From Brevifilum sp029548365 (GTDB taxonomy: Bacteria > Chloroflexota > Anaerolineae > Anaerolineales > Anaerolineaceae): a stretch of DNA of 14,684 nt. The DNA is taken from assembly GCA_035376985.1 (NCBI GenBank), contig DAOSSA010000032.1, positions 1 to 14,684 on the forward strand. The letters are read 5' to 3'. The notes below the pieces were generated by a model. The model saw only the letters and a list, made by a program, of their open reading frames with translations, did not search any database and was not told the origin of the DNA. Shown one piece after another: positions 8,344 through 14,492 of this stretch; within the stretch, counting starts at the first letter, position 1, and every line of letters begins with the position of its first letter. The translations under genes were made by a program, and so were the position numbers.

Positions 8344-8691
8344 CTAACCCAATCCCATTCCACCCAGCATATTGGTGAAGGGGCTCATTTTCTGGCTGGC
8401 GAGCTCTCGGGATTGGTCTAAGGCTGCATTCACACCGCTGGTGATCAGATCCTGAAGCATCTCGGCATCGATATCTTCCAGCAGATCCGGCAGGATTTCC
8501 ACTGATTTACACACCTGGTCGCCGGTCATGGTCACACGGATCGCGCCACCGCCAACGGTCGCAGTGACGGTTTCATCGGCCAATTCAGCCTGGGCTTGTG
8601 CCATCTGTTCCTGCATTTGCTGAAATTGTGCCATCATTCCACCTCCGCCAACACCCTTGCTTTGTCGGGGTCTATTGTATCCTTTTGCCAT
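8344..8691 (-). CDS. ebfC: YbaB/EbfC family nucleoid-associated protein
   Basis: This is a small DNA-binding protein of the YbaB/EbfC family, normally encoded between dnaX and recR as it is here. The 115 aa begin with a basic, Gly-rich segment (MAKGYNRPRQSKGVGGGG). A coiled-coil-prone helix rich in Gln/Met follows (QFQQMQEQMAQAQAEL), then the family core (TVTATVGGGAIRVTMTGDQ...DLLEDIDAEMLQDLI...NAALDQSRELAS) and a Gly/Met tail. I use the ATG at 8691 because AAAGGA sits six nt upstream. Extension to a TTG at 8709 would put that ribosome binding site inside the gene. A second start signal exists inside: GGAGGTGGA directly before two ATGs at 8637 and 8634, which would give a protein of about 97 aa lacking the basic tail. 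It starts 29 nt after dnaX. Confidence 0.93.
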   Translation of the reverse strand: MAKGYNRPRQSKGVGGGGMMAQFQQMQEQMAQAQAELADETVTATVGGGAIRVTMTGDQVCKSVEILPDLLEDIDAEMLQDLITSGVNAALDQSRELASQKMSPFTNMLGGMGLG

Positions 8692-8720
8692 GTTTTTTCC
8701 TTTCAACAACGATTCAGTCT

Positions 8721-10430
8721 TTATTTTTCTTCTTTTGCTCGGCTGATTCTACCACCCAGATCACGTGTCGCTGTACTCACCATTCCATCCTCTTCGATCT
8801 TTAAATCGCCTGGAATTGGGTTCCCGTCGTGTGTGCTAACAATACAATTGATTAACAAAGGCCGGCCAAGAACTTCTTCGATAATATCCATGGTCAGTGT
8901 GAGGTTGCCTTCTTTTTCCATCATTTCCTTAAGCAGGTTTGATGAGAACCCAAGGATCACAACATTTTCTCTTATACCAGTCAGTTTTGATGTGTTGAGC
9001 AGACCTTCAGTTCGAGGGTTGTGTTTTTTAACCAGGGTTTTAATTTTCGGCCAGGCTTTTTGGATATCGCTGAAGCTGATTTCTCCAGCATCCTGGAAGG
9101 ATGCGGCACCCGTGTCCGCAGCGCTGGCTACGGTTTCTGGATCCGCCGGTTCTTGTGACACGGGATCAATTATTTTAAGATCACTTTTATCGACAAGCTT
9201 TTCACCCTCCGGGTCTGGGGTGATTTGTGGGGCTGGAGCCGTATCTTCGGCCTTCTCTTTGGGTGCTTTTAACTTCTTCTCTGCTGCTTTCGGAAATGGT
9301 TTAGCGACTCTAACCGGGCCGACATCCTCTTGAGGGGTGGCTGATACTGGCTCGGGTTGGGCTAAATAACTGCTAAAGGCTAATTCGAGCGCCAGCCCTG
9401 GATGCCAGTTAAAATGTTCCTGGGTGGTTGCTGCATTGAATCCGTTGATTGCTTCCAGTAATTCTCGCATTGAAAATTGAGCGGCGTGTTTTTCGAGCGC
9501 AGCTTTGAGAGTCTCGCCTGCTTCAACCTGGATTTTGTTGTTCATTTTGTAAAGGAGAACGTTTCGAAGATAAGTTACGATTTGTCGTGAAAATTGGCGA
9601 GCATCTGCACCGCTGTCCAATGCATTACTGATCAAGGACAAACCTGTTTGTGTGTCTTTTGCCAGCAGTGCATCGATGACTTCAATGACCCGTAAACTGG
9701 TGGCTGTGCCCAAAACTTGTTGTGCCATCTCAAGGGTGATATGTTCATCTGAGGATGTAAGCTGATCAAGCAAAGAAACTGCATCGCGCAGGCTTCCGGT
9801 GGCTTGCCTGGCAATCTCAGTAAAGACGGAATCGTCTACATTGAGTTCCTCAGCGTGAGCTTTGTCTTTCAAGTATAAGACCATGCTGGAAATAGGAATC
9901 CGACGAAATTCATGACGCTGGCAGCGTGAGAGCACTGTCGCCGGAATTTTGTGAATTTCCGTGGTGGCCAGAACAAAAATTGCGTGGGGAGGCGGCTCTT
10001 CCAGCGTTTTTAGGAGGGCATTGAAGGCTGCATTCGAAAGCATGTGTACTTCATCGATGATATAGACCTTGAAACGTCCCTGTGACGGTGAAAAGTTGAT
10101 CTTTTCGCGCAGGTCTCTGACATCATCGACGCTGGTATTCGATGCAGCATCGATTTCGATGAGATCCATGAACCGACCGGAATTGAGAGCCTGGCAGTGT
10201 GCACAGGCATTACAAGGACGCTTGGACAGGTCCGGTTCGAGACAGTTGACAGCCTTTGCCAGTATACGGGCGGTTGTTGTTTTGCCTGTGCCGCGTGGAC
10301 CGGCAAATAAGAATGCATGGGCAACTCTGTTATTGGCGACAGCATTTTTAAGCGTCTGGGTCACATGTTCCTGGGCGATTACCTCTTCCCAACCCTGTGG
10401 GCGCCATTTTCGATAAAGTGCTTGGGTCAT
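8721..10430 (-). CDS. dnaX: DNA polymerase III subunit gamma/tau
   Basis: DnaX is the clamp-loader ATPase that opens the sliding clamp and tethers polymerase III. The AAA+ module shows Walker A GPRGTGKT (44-51), zinc ligands C63, C73, C76 and C79, Walker B IIDEVH (124-129), sensor 1 LATTE (154-158), SRC (168-170) and sensor 2 GSLRDAVSLLDQ (212-223). The collar domain follows to about 355. A Pro/Glu/Lys-rich low-complexity linker (about 359-450) then leads to a C-terminal tau-like domain (about 450-540, KAWPKIKTLVKKHNPRTEGLL). I saw no A AAA AAG slippery heptamer in the linker, so a programmed frameshift to gamma is not supported. The start matches the family's LYRKWRP N-terminus. There is no clear Shine-Dalgarno and the preceding gene ends only 16 nt upstream, so coupled translation is likely. 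Confidence 0.98.
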   Translation of the reverse strand: MTQALYRKWRPQGWEEVIAQEHVTQTLKNAVANNRVAHAFLFAGPRGTGKTTTARILAKAVNCLEPDLSKRPCNACAHCQALNSGRFMDLIEIDAASNTSVDDVRDLREKINFSPSQGRFKVYIIDEVHMLSNAAFNALLKTLEEPPPHAIFVLATTEIHKIPATVLSRCQRHEFRRIPISSMVLYLKDKAHAEELNVDDSVFTEIARQATGSLRDAVSLLDQLTSSDEHITLEMAQQVLGTATSLRVIEVIDALLAKDTQTGLSLISNALDSGADARQFSRQIVTYLRNVLLYKMNNKIQVEAGETLKAALEKHAAQFSMRELLEAINGFNAATTQEHFNWHPGLALELAFSSYLAQPEPVSATPQEDVGPVRVAKPFPKAAEKKLKAPKEKAEDTAPAPQITPDPEGEKLVDKSDLKIIDPVSQEPADPETVASAADTGAASFQDAGEISFSDIQKAWPKIKTLVKKHNPRTEGLLNTSKLTGIRENVVILGFSSNLLKEMMEKEGNLTLTMDIIEEVLGRPLLINCIVSTHDGNPIPGDLKIEEDGMVSTATRDLGGRISRAKEEK

Positions 10431-10446
10431 AAGTCGTCTTTTATTT

Positions 10447-10977
10447 CTAAGGTATTGAATAAGTTGTTACAGTCTCGCCAGCAGCATCCACCAAATGTGC
10501 TGTCTCTCCAGATTGCCAGATGGCAGAATCTGACCGCCAGAACAATTCTATCACCGTATTCGTCCCGGCTTTTGAAAGGATCTTGATGGCACCGCCGCTG
10601 TACAGTATCAGGGCAGGAAATGTGAATGTGTGACCGTCCTCGTCGATGAGCTGCCATCCCGTAAGATTGGTTGGATTTTGCCCCTGGTTGATGATTTCAA
10701 CATATTCAATATTTATATCACCAGCACCGACAATCGCTCGGATGATTATGTTGATATCCTGATTAAGGAGCGAAAGGTCAGGAGCGGGGTCGGGATCCTG
10801 GGCGTCTGTTTGGCTCTGACTGGAGGGTTGATCCACTGCTGTGGTCGGAATAGAAGGGGATGATACGTCAGGGTAAGGATGCGCGCGCTGCCAAAACCAC
10901 AGCACAGTCAGCGTAGCGCCAACAGACACGATGATATTGACCAAAATAAAAAGGAATGCGCGCGACTTTTTTCCCAT
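10447..10977 (-). CDS. Membrane-anchored lamin-tail-domain (LTD) protein
   Basis: The product has 176 aa. Residues 1-5 are basic (MGKKS) and are followed by one hydrophobic helix at about 6-28 (AFLFILVNIIVSVGATLTVLWFW). A Pro/Ser/Asp/Gln-rich linker runs to about 70, then a lamin tail-type beta domain to the end. The domain is recognised from EYVEIINQGQNPTNLTGWQL, then DEDGHTFTFP, and a closing WQSGETAHLVDAAGETV. Positive charges before the helix predict N-in topology with the LTD outside the membrane (inference). The start is well supported: AGGAGG lies six nt upstream and a promoter just before that; a longer frame to 11013 would run over the -10 box. It is the first gene of the operon with dnaX, 16 nt before it. 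Bacterial LTDs are found on exported and DNA-related proteins, but the function here is unknown. Confidence 0.85.
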   Translation of the reverse strand: MGKKSRAFLFILVNIIVSVGATLTVLWFWQRAHPYPDVSSPSIPTTAVDQPSSQSQTDAQDPDPAPDLSLLNQDINIIIRAIVGAGDINIEYVEIINQGQNPTNLTGWQLIDEDGHTFTFPALILYSGGAIKILSKAGTNTVIELFWRSDSAIWQSGETAHLVDAAGETVTTYSIP

Positions 10978-11003
10978 AGAAAGCCTCCTTCCGACGTAAT
11001 GAA

Positions 11004-11032
11004 ATGATAGCACACCTTAGGTTTTTTGCCAA
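11004..11032 (-). promoter_or_regulatory. Sigma-70-type promoter of the LTD-dnaX-ebfC-recR operon
   Basis: On the minus strand -35 TTGGCA (11027-11032) is separated by exactly 17 bp from -10 TATCAT (11004-11009). A TG at the extended -10 position (TGCTATCAT) strengthens it. The expected start point near 10997 leaves a 5' leader of about 20 nt that contains the AGGAGG of the first gene. A palindrome TTTTTTG-C-CAAAAAA (11022-11036, plus-strand reading) overlaps the -35 box and could be an operator. Confidence 0.75.
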
Positions 11033-11058
11033 AAAATGGATCAGAACCACGATTATTG

Positions 11059-11073
11059 ACTGCATGATGCAGT
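11059..11073. promoter_or_regulatory. 15-bp palindrome upstream of the dnaX-operon promoter
   Basis: ACTGCAT-G-ATGCAGT is a perfect palindrome with one central base. It lies 26 nt upstream of the -35 box, roughly 70 nt before the predicted start point, a location suited to a dimeric DNA-binding regulator. The one-base centre rules out a stable RNA hairpin over its full length, so a protein site is the better reading. No regulator is known from the window. Confidence 0.4.
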
Positions 11074-11212
11074 ATTCGTTTGAACTGTGAATTTTCAATC
11101 GAAGAGAGGATTCGTGAGCCTTGCTTTTCCCTGAACATTTCGATATCAGGTTAATTAATGACAAAACAGGCATTGCCCTGAATGCTTGCTTTGGATTGCT
11201 ATTGATCACTCC

Positions 11213-11926
11213 TTATGCTTCGTCAAAGGCCAGTTGTTTGATATGTTCGATGTGATCGCGCTGATGCCAGAGCGTTCGCCGAAGGATTTTGCGATATGAC
11301 CAGATTTCGCCCTCAATGCCCCTGACGTCTGTCTTGTCTGCAAACTGTGGGAAGGTTTGCTCAATCAAATTCGCTGTGTGTGCCAGGCGGGCTGTAATTT
11401 CGGCAGGGAGTTCTTGCCAGGTGAGGTTAACCAGATTCATTTGTTGAAGATACCAGAGTTCCGCATTGGTAACGTGTTCGGCGATACCCAGAATGGTCCA
11501 GCGCTGGTTTGGGAAGTCTTTTTCCAGCAATTGTGGTGGGAGTGTGGTGAGTCCTGCCAGCAACTCATCACGCTGCCATCGAAAAATCATCAACCCCTGT
11601 TCAATTTCCACCGCTGAAAGCGGGCGCCAATCATCGATAAACCAGGCGTTAATCTCATATCCCTCGCCGGGGGGGGCGGGCAGATAGTCGGTGCCCAGGC
11701 GGAAAGTGTCATACTTTTCCACAACCACCATGCCCATATCCGTCAAATTAACCCAGGGATCATCGGTGTGATTCTTGATCCAGTAATCGTATTCCAGCAG
11801 CGCTCGGGGCAGGTTGATCAGCGCTTCGGCTTCGTCCATGCCGTAGGCGAAACAGCCAGGGTAATCCAAAGCCCAGGCCAGGGTACGGCCTTCAATATTA
11901 TTTTCGATGCCAATCCGAATGTGCAT
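11213..11926 (-). CDS. HicB-like N-terminus fused to a DinB/YfiT-fold domain
   Basis: The product has 237 aa. Residues 1-55 resemble the HicB-like antitoxin/partial RNase H fold (GRTLAWALDYPGCFAYGMDEAEALINLPRALLEY, where PGC.A.G..EAEAL..L is the family pattern). A Pro/Gly hinge at about 83-89 separates this from a C-terminal four-helix DinB-type domain (about 110-235). Candidate metal ligands there are H151, H221, H225 and H228 (EHV near the middle; HxxxH in WHQRDHIEH). DinB here means the B. subtilis DinB/YfiT thiol-transferase-like fold, not DNA polymerase IV. The ATG at 11926 is chosen because AGGAG lies five nt upstream; a longer frame to 11953 would swallow that site. There is no HicA toxin beside it. 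A run of eight C's encodes the hinge. The substrate is unknown. Confidence 0.75.
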   Translation of the reverse strand: MHIRIGIENNIEGRTLAWALDYPGCFAYGMDEAEALINLPRALLEYDYWIKNHTDDPWVNLTDMGMVVVEKYDTFRLGTDYLPAPPGEGYEINAWFIDDWRPLSAVEIEQGLMIFRWQRDELLAGLTTLPPQLLEKDFPNQRWTILGIAEHVTNAELWYLQQMNLVNLTWQELPAEITARLAHTANLIEQTFPQFADKTDVRGIEGEIWSYRKILRRTLWHQRDHIEHIKQLAFDEA

Positions 11927-12051
11927 AAGTGCTCCTTTGTACTCGACAGTCATATTCTAATCGCATTAACGACCCGAAGAATTGAAAATCGGGCACAATG
12001 TTGACCAATTTCGCCGGGTTATTCAGCACTTGTCGCGAAATAAGGCCATGA

Positions 12052-12603
12052 TTAATCGACGAATACGGGGATATGTCCGAGGGAGATGATGTCAGACCAC
12101 TCTGCCCGCTCGCCCTCGGTGAGGATTGCGGCTTCAGCAACGACTGATGCACCGGCTTTCTCCAGGATGATGTGCATGCCCTGGAGAGTCGAACCTGTAC
12201 TGATGACATCATCGATGATCACAACCTTTTTGCTCTTGATTAGTGCACGATCTTTCTCATCGAGAAACAGGGTTTGTGGTTCGCCAGTGGTGATGGAGAA
12301 TGTTTCCGATTGCAAGGCATCGCCCATATAGGGTTTATTGGATTTACGTAACACCACATAGGGTTTGCCAGTGGCGGCAGATAGGGCATAGGCAATCGGA
12401 ATGCTTTTTGCTTCAGCAGTTACCAGAACATCAAAATCAAGACCACTTAATTTTTCAGCCAGGGCTGTTGCACAGGCCTGGACCAGTTGCGTATCCCCAA
12501 GGATATTTAGAATCGCGATTCTCAAACCAGGTTTAACTTCAAACAATTCTAATTCACGGTGCAATCCGGCGATTTCGATGCTATAAGTTTCCCGTTTTTT
12601 CAT
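12052..12603 (-). CDS. Type I phosphoribosyltransferase (adenine/xanthine PRTase-like)
   Basis: The 183 aa belong to the PRTase family, which transfers ribose 5-phosphate from PRPP to a nucleobase in purine salvage. The PRPP-binding signature VVIIDDVISTGST is at 127-139, with the paired acidic residues D131-D132 and the STGST phosphate loop. A PPi-loop-like segment VTAEAKSIPIAYALS (61-75) and VVLRKSNKPYMG (83-94) are arranged as in adenine and xanthine PRTases. The base specificity cannot be read from the sequence with certainty, so adenine is a guess. GGAGA lies seven nt before the ATG. The gene is divergent from ogt across a 383-nt region and precedes the HicB-like/DinB gene by 125 nt. An Apt/Xpt-related regulator role is possible but less likely. 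Confidence 0.88.
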   Translation of the reverse strand: MKKRETYSIEIAGLHRELELFEVKPGLRIAILNILGDTQLVQACATALAEKLSGLDFDVLVTAEAKSIPIAYALSAATGKPYVVLRKSNKPYMGDALQSETFSITTGEPQTLFLDEKDRALIKSKKVVIIDDVISTGSTLQGMHIILEKAGASVVAEAAILTEGERAEWSDIISLGHIPVFVD

Positions 12604-12714
12604 TGTGACTTCTCCACAGAATCTTTATTTGCGTTAATTATAAATCATGTTGTTCGTTTTATTTTATCAATTCTCCCATTTCTGAAACGTGAAAGTAATC
12701 GACAGCAAGGATAT

Positions 12715-12726
12715 TGACAATTGTCA
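12715..12726. promoter_or_regulatory. Perfect 12-bp palindrome TGACAATTGTCA
   Basis: This even-length perfect palindrome overlaps a consensus -35 hexamer TTGACA on the plus strand (12714-12719) and TTGTCA-like sequence on the minus strand. The plus -35 has only poor -10 candidates 17-18 bp on (GATTAA/ATTAAA). The minus reading has TACTTT 17 bp on, toward the phosphoribosyltransferase. It may be an operator over a divergent promoter. Confidence 0.4.
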
Positions 12727-12747
12727 GAGATTGGGAGATTAAATTTC

Positions 12748-12780
12748 GAACGTGCCAAGGACGCCGACCCTGGCACGTTC
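12748..12780. repeat. 10-bp perfect inverted repeat with 13-nt loop
   Basis: GAACGTGCCA (12748-12757) is exactly reversed and complemented by TGGCACGTTC (12771-12780). As RNA it is a stable hairpin. No gene ends here on either strand and no U-run follows on the plus side, so it is not a normal terminator. It is followed four nt later by AAGGAGG and a purine-rich stretch (12785 onward) with no start codon at working distance. A structured 5' leader of ogt, a small-RNA 3' end or a protein site are all possible. Confidence 0.6.
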
Positions 12781-12850
12781 ATATAAGGAGGAGAAGAAGA
12801 GAAGTCGCCTTTACTTGTTCCTATATTACAGCAAACCGAAAGATCATGCT

Positions 12851-12883
12851 TGACGATTGCCCTACGATTACTCTACGATTGTC
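12851..12883 (+). repeat. Three 11-bp direct repeats (core ACGATT)
   Basis: The units are TGACGATTGCC, CTACGATTACT and CTACGATTGTC. The cores start at 12853, 12864 and 12875, exactly 11 bp apart, which places them on one face of the helix. This spacing is typical of sites for OmpR/PhoB-type winged-helix regulators. A -10-like TAATAC/TACATA follows at 12887-12895 with no good -35, as in activator-dependent promoters. It is probably the ogt control region (inference). Confidence 0.45.
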
Positions 12884-12974
12884 CCTTAATACATATGGAA
12901 GAGCGATGAGAAAAGCAGCTTTTGGTAATATATACGGTATGATTGACGCCATACATTTAAAATCAGTAAAAGAA

Positions 12975-12989
12975 AAGAGGTGTTGCTTG
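12975..12989 (+). promoter_or_regulatory. Ribosome binding site deciding a TTG start for ogt
   Basis: AGAGGTG (12976-12982) lies four nt before TTG at 12987, matching the extended anti-Shine-Dalgarno pairing. The next in-frame ATG (13011) has no purine-rich site before it. The TTG start also keeps the first beta-strand residues (LTFAEIMNSPIGP) expected for Ogt proteins. Confidence 0.6.
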
Positions 12990-13511
12990 GGACTCACATT
13001 TGCTGAAATAATGAATTCACCAATTGGTCCGGTCAGCTTTGCAACCGGTGAGCATGGTTTGTGGGGTGTAGCCTTCTCGAACCTGGAAGAGTATAAGGCA
13101 ACTCTCAACCAGCTGGACGAAACTCCGACTTTGGCGGGCTGGGAAACCGCCAGCCAATTGCTGGTTGAGATGAATGCCTACCTGTCAGGCCTCCAACGCG
13201 AGTTCACCATTGATATTGACTGGTCGTGTATCCAGGGATTTCAATTCCAAGTTCTACGCATCACCTATGAAATTCCTTTTGGACAGGTGACGTCCTACGG
13301 TGCGATCGCAAATCAGCTTGGTAAACCGGGTGCAGCAAGAGCAGTTGGCACCGCCCTGGCGCGCAATCCGATACCAATTGTAATTCCCTGCCATCGGGTT
13401 ATTGGTTCTGACCATGGATTGCACGGCTTTGGTGGCGGCTTGGATGTAAAAGCTTACCTTTTAAAGCTGGAAGGTCATACGGTCATCAACCACAAGGTGA
13501 TTCAGCCATAA
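12987..13511 (+). CDS. ogt: Methylated-DNA--protein-cysteine methyltransferase (Ogt/MGMT)
   Basis: This suicide enzyme repairs O6-alkylguanine by moving the alkyl group to its own cysteine. With the TTG start it has 174 aa, a normal length. An N-terminal RNase H-like domain (NSPIGPVSFATGEHGLWGVAFS) is followed by the DNA-binding domain: FQFQVLRITYEIPFGQVTSYGAIA, the Arg finger in RAVGTALARNP (R118), and the active site IPCHRVIG (C135 in PCHRV, 134-138). The closing GFGGGLDVKAYLLKLEGH is the family's C-terminal helix. A frame open to 12714 would add 91 residues without domain likeness, and I reject that start. The ATG at 13011 is the alternative start. It is 57 nt upstream of era on the same strand. 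No Ada-type regulatory N-terminus is present, so induction, if any, must come from upstream sites. Confidence 0.93.
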   Translation: MGLTFAEIMNSPIGPVSFATGEHGLWGVAFSNLEEYKATLNQLDETPTLAGWETASQLLVEMNAYLSGLQREFTIDIDWSCIQGFQFQVLRITYEIPFGQVTSYGAIANQLGKPGAARAVGTALARNPIPIVIPCHRVIGSDHGLHGFGGGLDVKAYLLKLEGHTVINHKVIQP

Positions 13512-13568
13512 AAAGGTCGCACACTCAAATTTATAGCCCGAAGCGGACTAGTACAGGAAAGAGCAAGC

Positions 13569-14492
13569 ATGACGAGTCATGATGGATTGGATTTTGGCGG
13601 CTATAAGTCGGGTTACGTTGCCCTGCTGGGCAAACCGAATGTAGGCAAGTCAACTTTATTGAACGGGTATCTTGGGCAAAAGGTAGCCGCTGTTTCGCTA
13701 AAACCACAAACCACACGGCGTCGCCAGCTGGGTATTTTGACAACCGAAGAAGCCCAAATCATTTTTGTGGATACGCCAGGATTACACAAGGGAGCCTATA
13801 AATTAAGCAATTTTATCAACCAGGAAGCCCGTTATGCATTGATGGATGCCGATTTAATCCTGTTCATGGTGGATGTCAGCCAGTTACCCGATGAGGAAGA
13901 CCAATGGTTGGCCCAAGAAGTTGCTGAAAAGGCACAGAAGACGCTGAAATTGTTGGTGCTGAACAAAACCGATCGGGTAGATCTCACCGTAACTAAAAAA
14001 AACGCCCTCGCTTACGCCGGACTATTGGATTTTGTTGACCAGATTTATATTTCTGCAATCACCACACATGGGCAGGAGGCTTTGCTGAAGCGGGTGATTG
14101 AGTTGCTGCCGGAAGGCCCCCAGTATTTTCCGGATGGGCAGATTACAGATATCTACGAAAGAAATATTGCAGAGGACCTGATTCGGTCAACTGCATTAAC
14201 TTTTCTCCGTGATGAAGTACCTTACGGTCTTTATGTGCGGGTGGATGATTACAAGTTGCGCGAGAACGATGTGCTTTATATTCATGCCACGCTGATTGTT
14301 GAGCGTGAATCGCATAAGGGGATTGTGATTGGTAAGGGCGGTGGGATGATCAAACAGATCAGTACTGCTGCCAGACAGGAGATCGAAGAGATGAGCGGAA
14401 ACCCAGTCTTTCTTGAATTGAAGGTCAAAGTGGTGAAGAATTGGCGTAATGATCAAAATTTCTTACGGCAATATGGGTTGAGCCATGACTGA
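13569..14492 (+). CDS. era: GTPase Era (16S rRNA maturation)
   Basis: Era binds the 3' end of 16S rRNA and checks 30S subunit assembly, and it associates with the membrane. The 307 aa are typical. The G domain shows G1 GKPNVGKST (21-29), G2 around T48-T49, G3 DTPG (68-71), G4 NKTD (132-135) and G5 SAI (162-164). The KH domain at about 225-297 has the GxxG loop GKGG (255-258) in HKGIVIGKGGGMIKQI. The ATG at 13569 is preceded by AGGAAAGAG. Residues 1-14 form a short extension before the first strand. The stop overlaps the start of the following membrane protein, so the two are translationally coupled. No terminator is visible between ogt and era, so shared transcription is possible. Confidence 0.98.
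   Translation: MTSHDGLDFGGYKSGYVALLGKPNVGKSTLLNGYLGQKVAAVSLKPQTTRRRQLGILTTEEAQIIFVDTPGLHKGAYKLSNFINQEARYALMDADLILFMVDVSQLPDEEDQWLAQEVAEKAQKTLKLLVLNKTDRVDLTVTKKNALAYAGLLDFVDQIYISAITTHGQEALLKRVIELLPEGPQYFPDGQITDIYERNIAEDLIRSTALTFLRDEVPYGLYVRVDDYKLRENDVLYIHATLIVERESHKGIVIGKGGGMIKQISTAARQEIEEMSGNPVFLELKVKVVKNWRNDQNFLRQYGLSHD

Larger units (their letters stand above)
12604..12986. other. 383-nt divergent intergenic region with repeats and palindromes
   Basis: This lies between the phosphoribosyltransferase (left, minus) and ogt (right, plus). A frame is open from 12714 into ogt, but its translation (Arg-rich, then nondescript) resembles no domain I know, and 11-bp repeats that do not keep frame run through it. 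I regard it as non-coding. It holds a TATAAT-like element on the minus strand near 12637-12642, a 12-bp palindrome at 12715, a 10-bp inverted repeat at 12748, an orphan Shine-Dalgarno at 12785, three 11-bp direct repeats at 12851 and a 13-bp palindrome AAAAGC-A-GCTTTT at 12911-12923. Confidence 0.6.

Noticed and set aside
8331..8363. Longer recR start at 8363
   Set aside because: The extra 11 residues overlap the ebfC end and do not match the RecR N-terminus; the ATG at 8330 gives the family length.
8596..9333. 245-codon open frame on the plus strand opposite dnaX
   Set aside because: It lies antisense to the dnaX linker and tau region plus ebfC, is Ser/Phe-rich without domain likeness, and dnaX is certain. 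It is a shadow frame.
9150..9360. Programmed frameshift in dnaX making a gamma subunit
   Set aside because: No A AAA AAG-type slippery site with a following hairpin was seen in the Lys/Glu-rich linker.
10978..11013. Longer start of the lamin-tail gene at 11013
   Set aside because: It would place the -10 box and the strong AGGAGG inside the coding region.
11161..11212. Intrinsic terminator after the HicB-like/DinB gene
   Set aside because: Only competing 4-5 bp stems (GCATT/AATGC or CAGG/CCTG) followed by an interrupted T-run; too weak to annotate.
12714..12986. Coding extension or separate small gene upstream of ogt
   Set aside because: The translation has no domain likeness, 11-bp repeats cross the frame, and no start with a ribosome binding site serves it.
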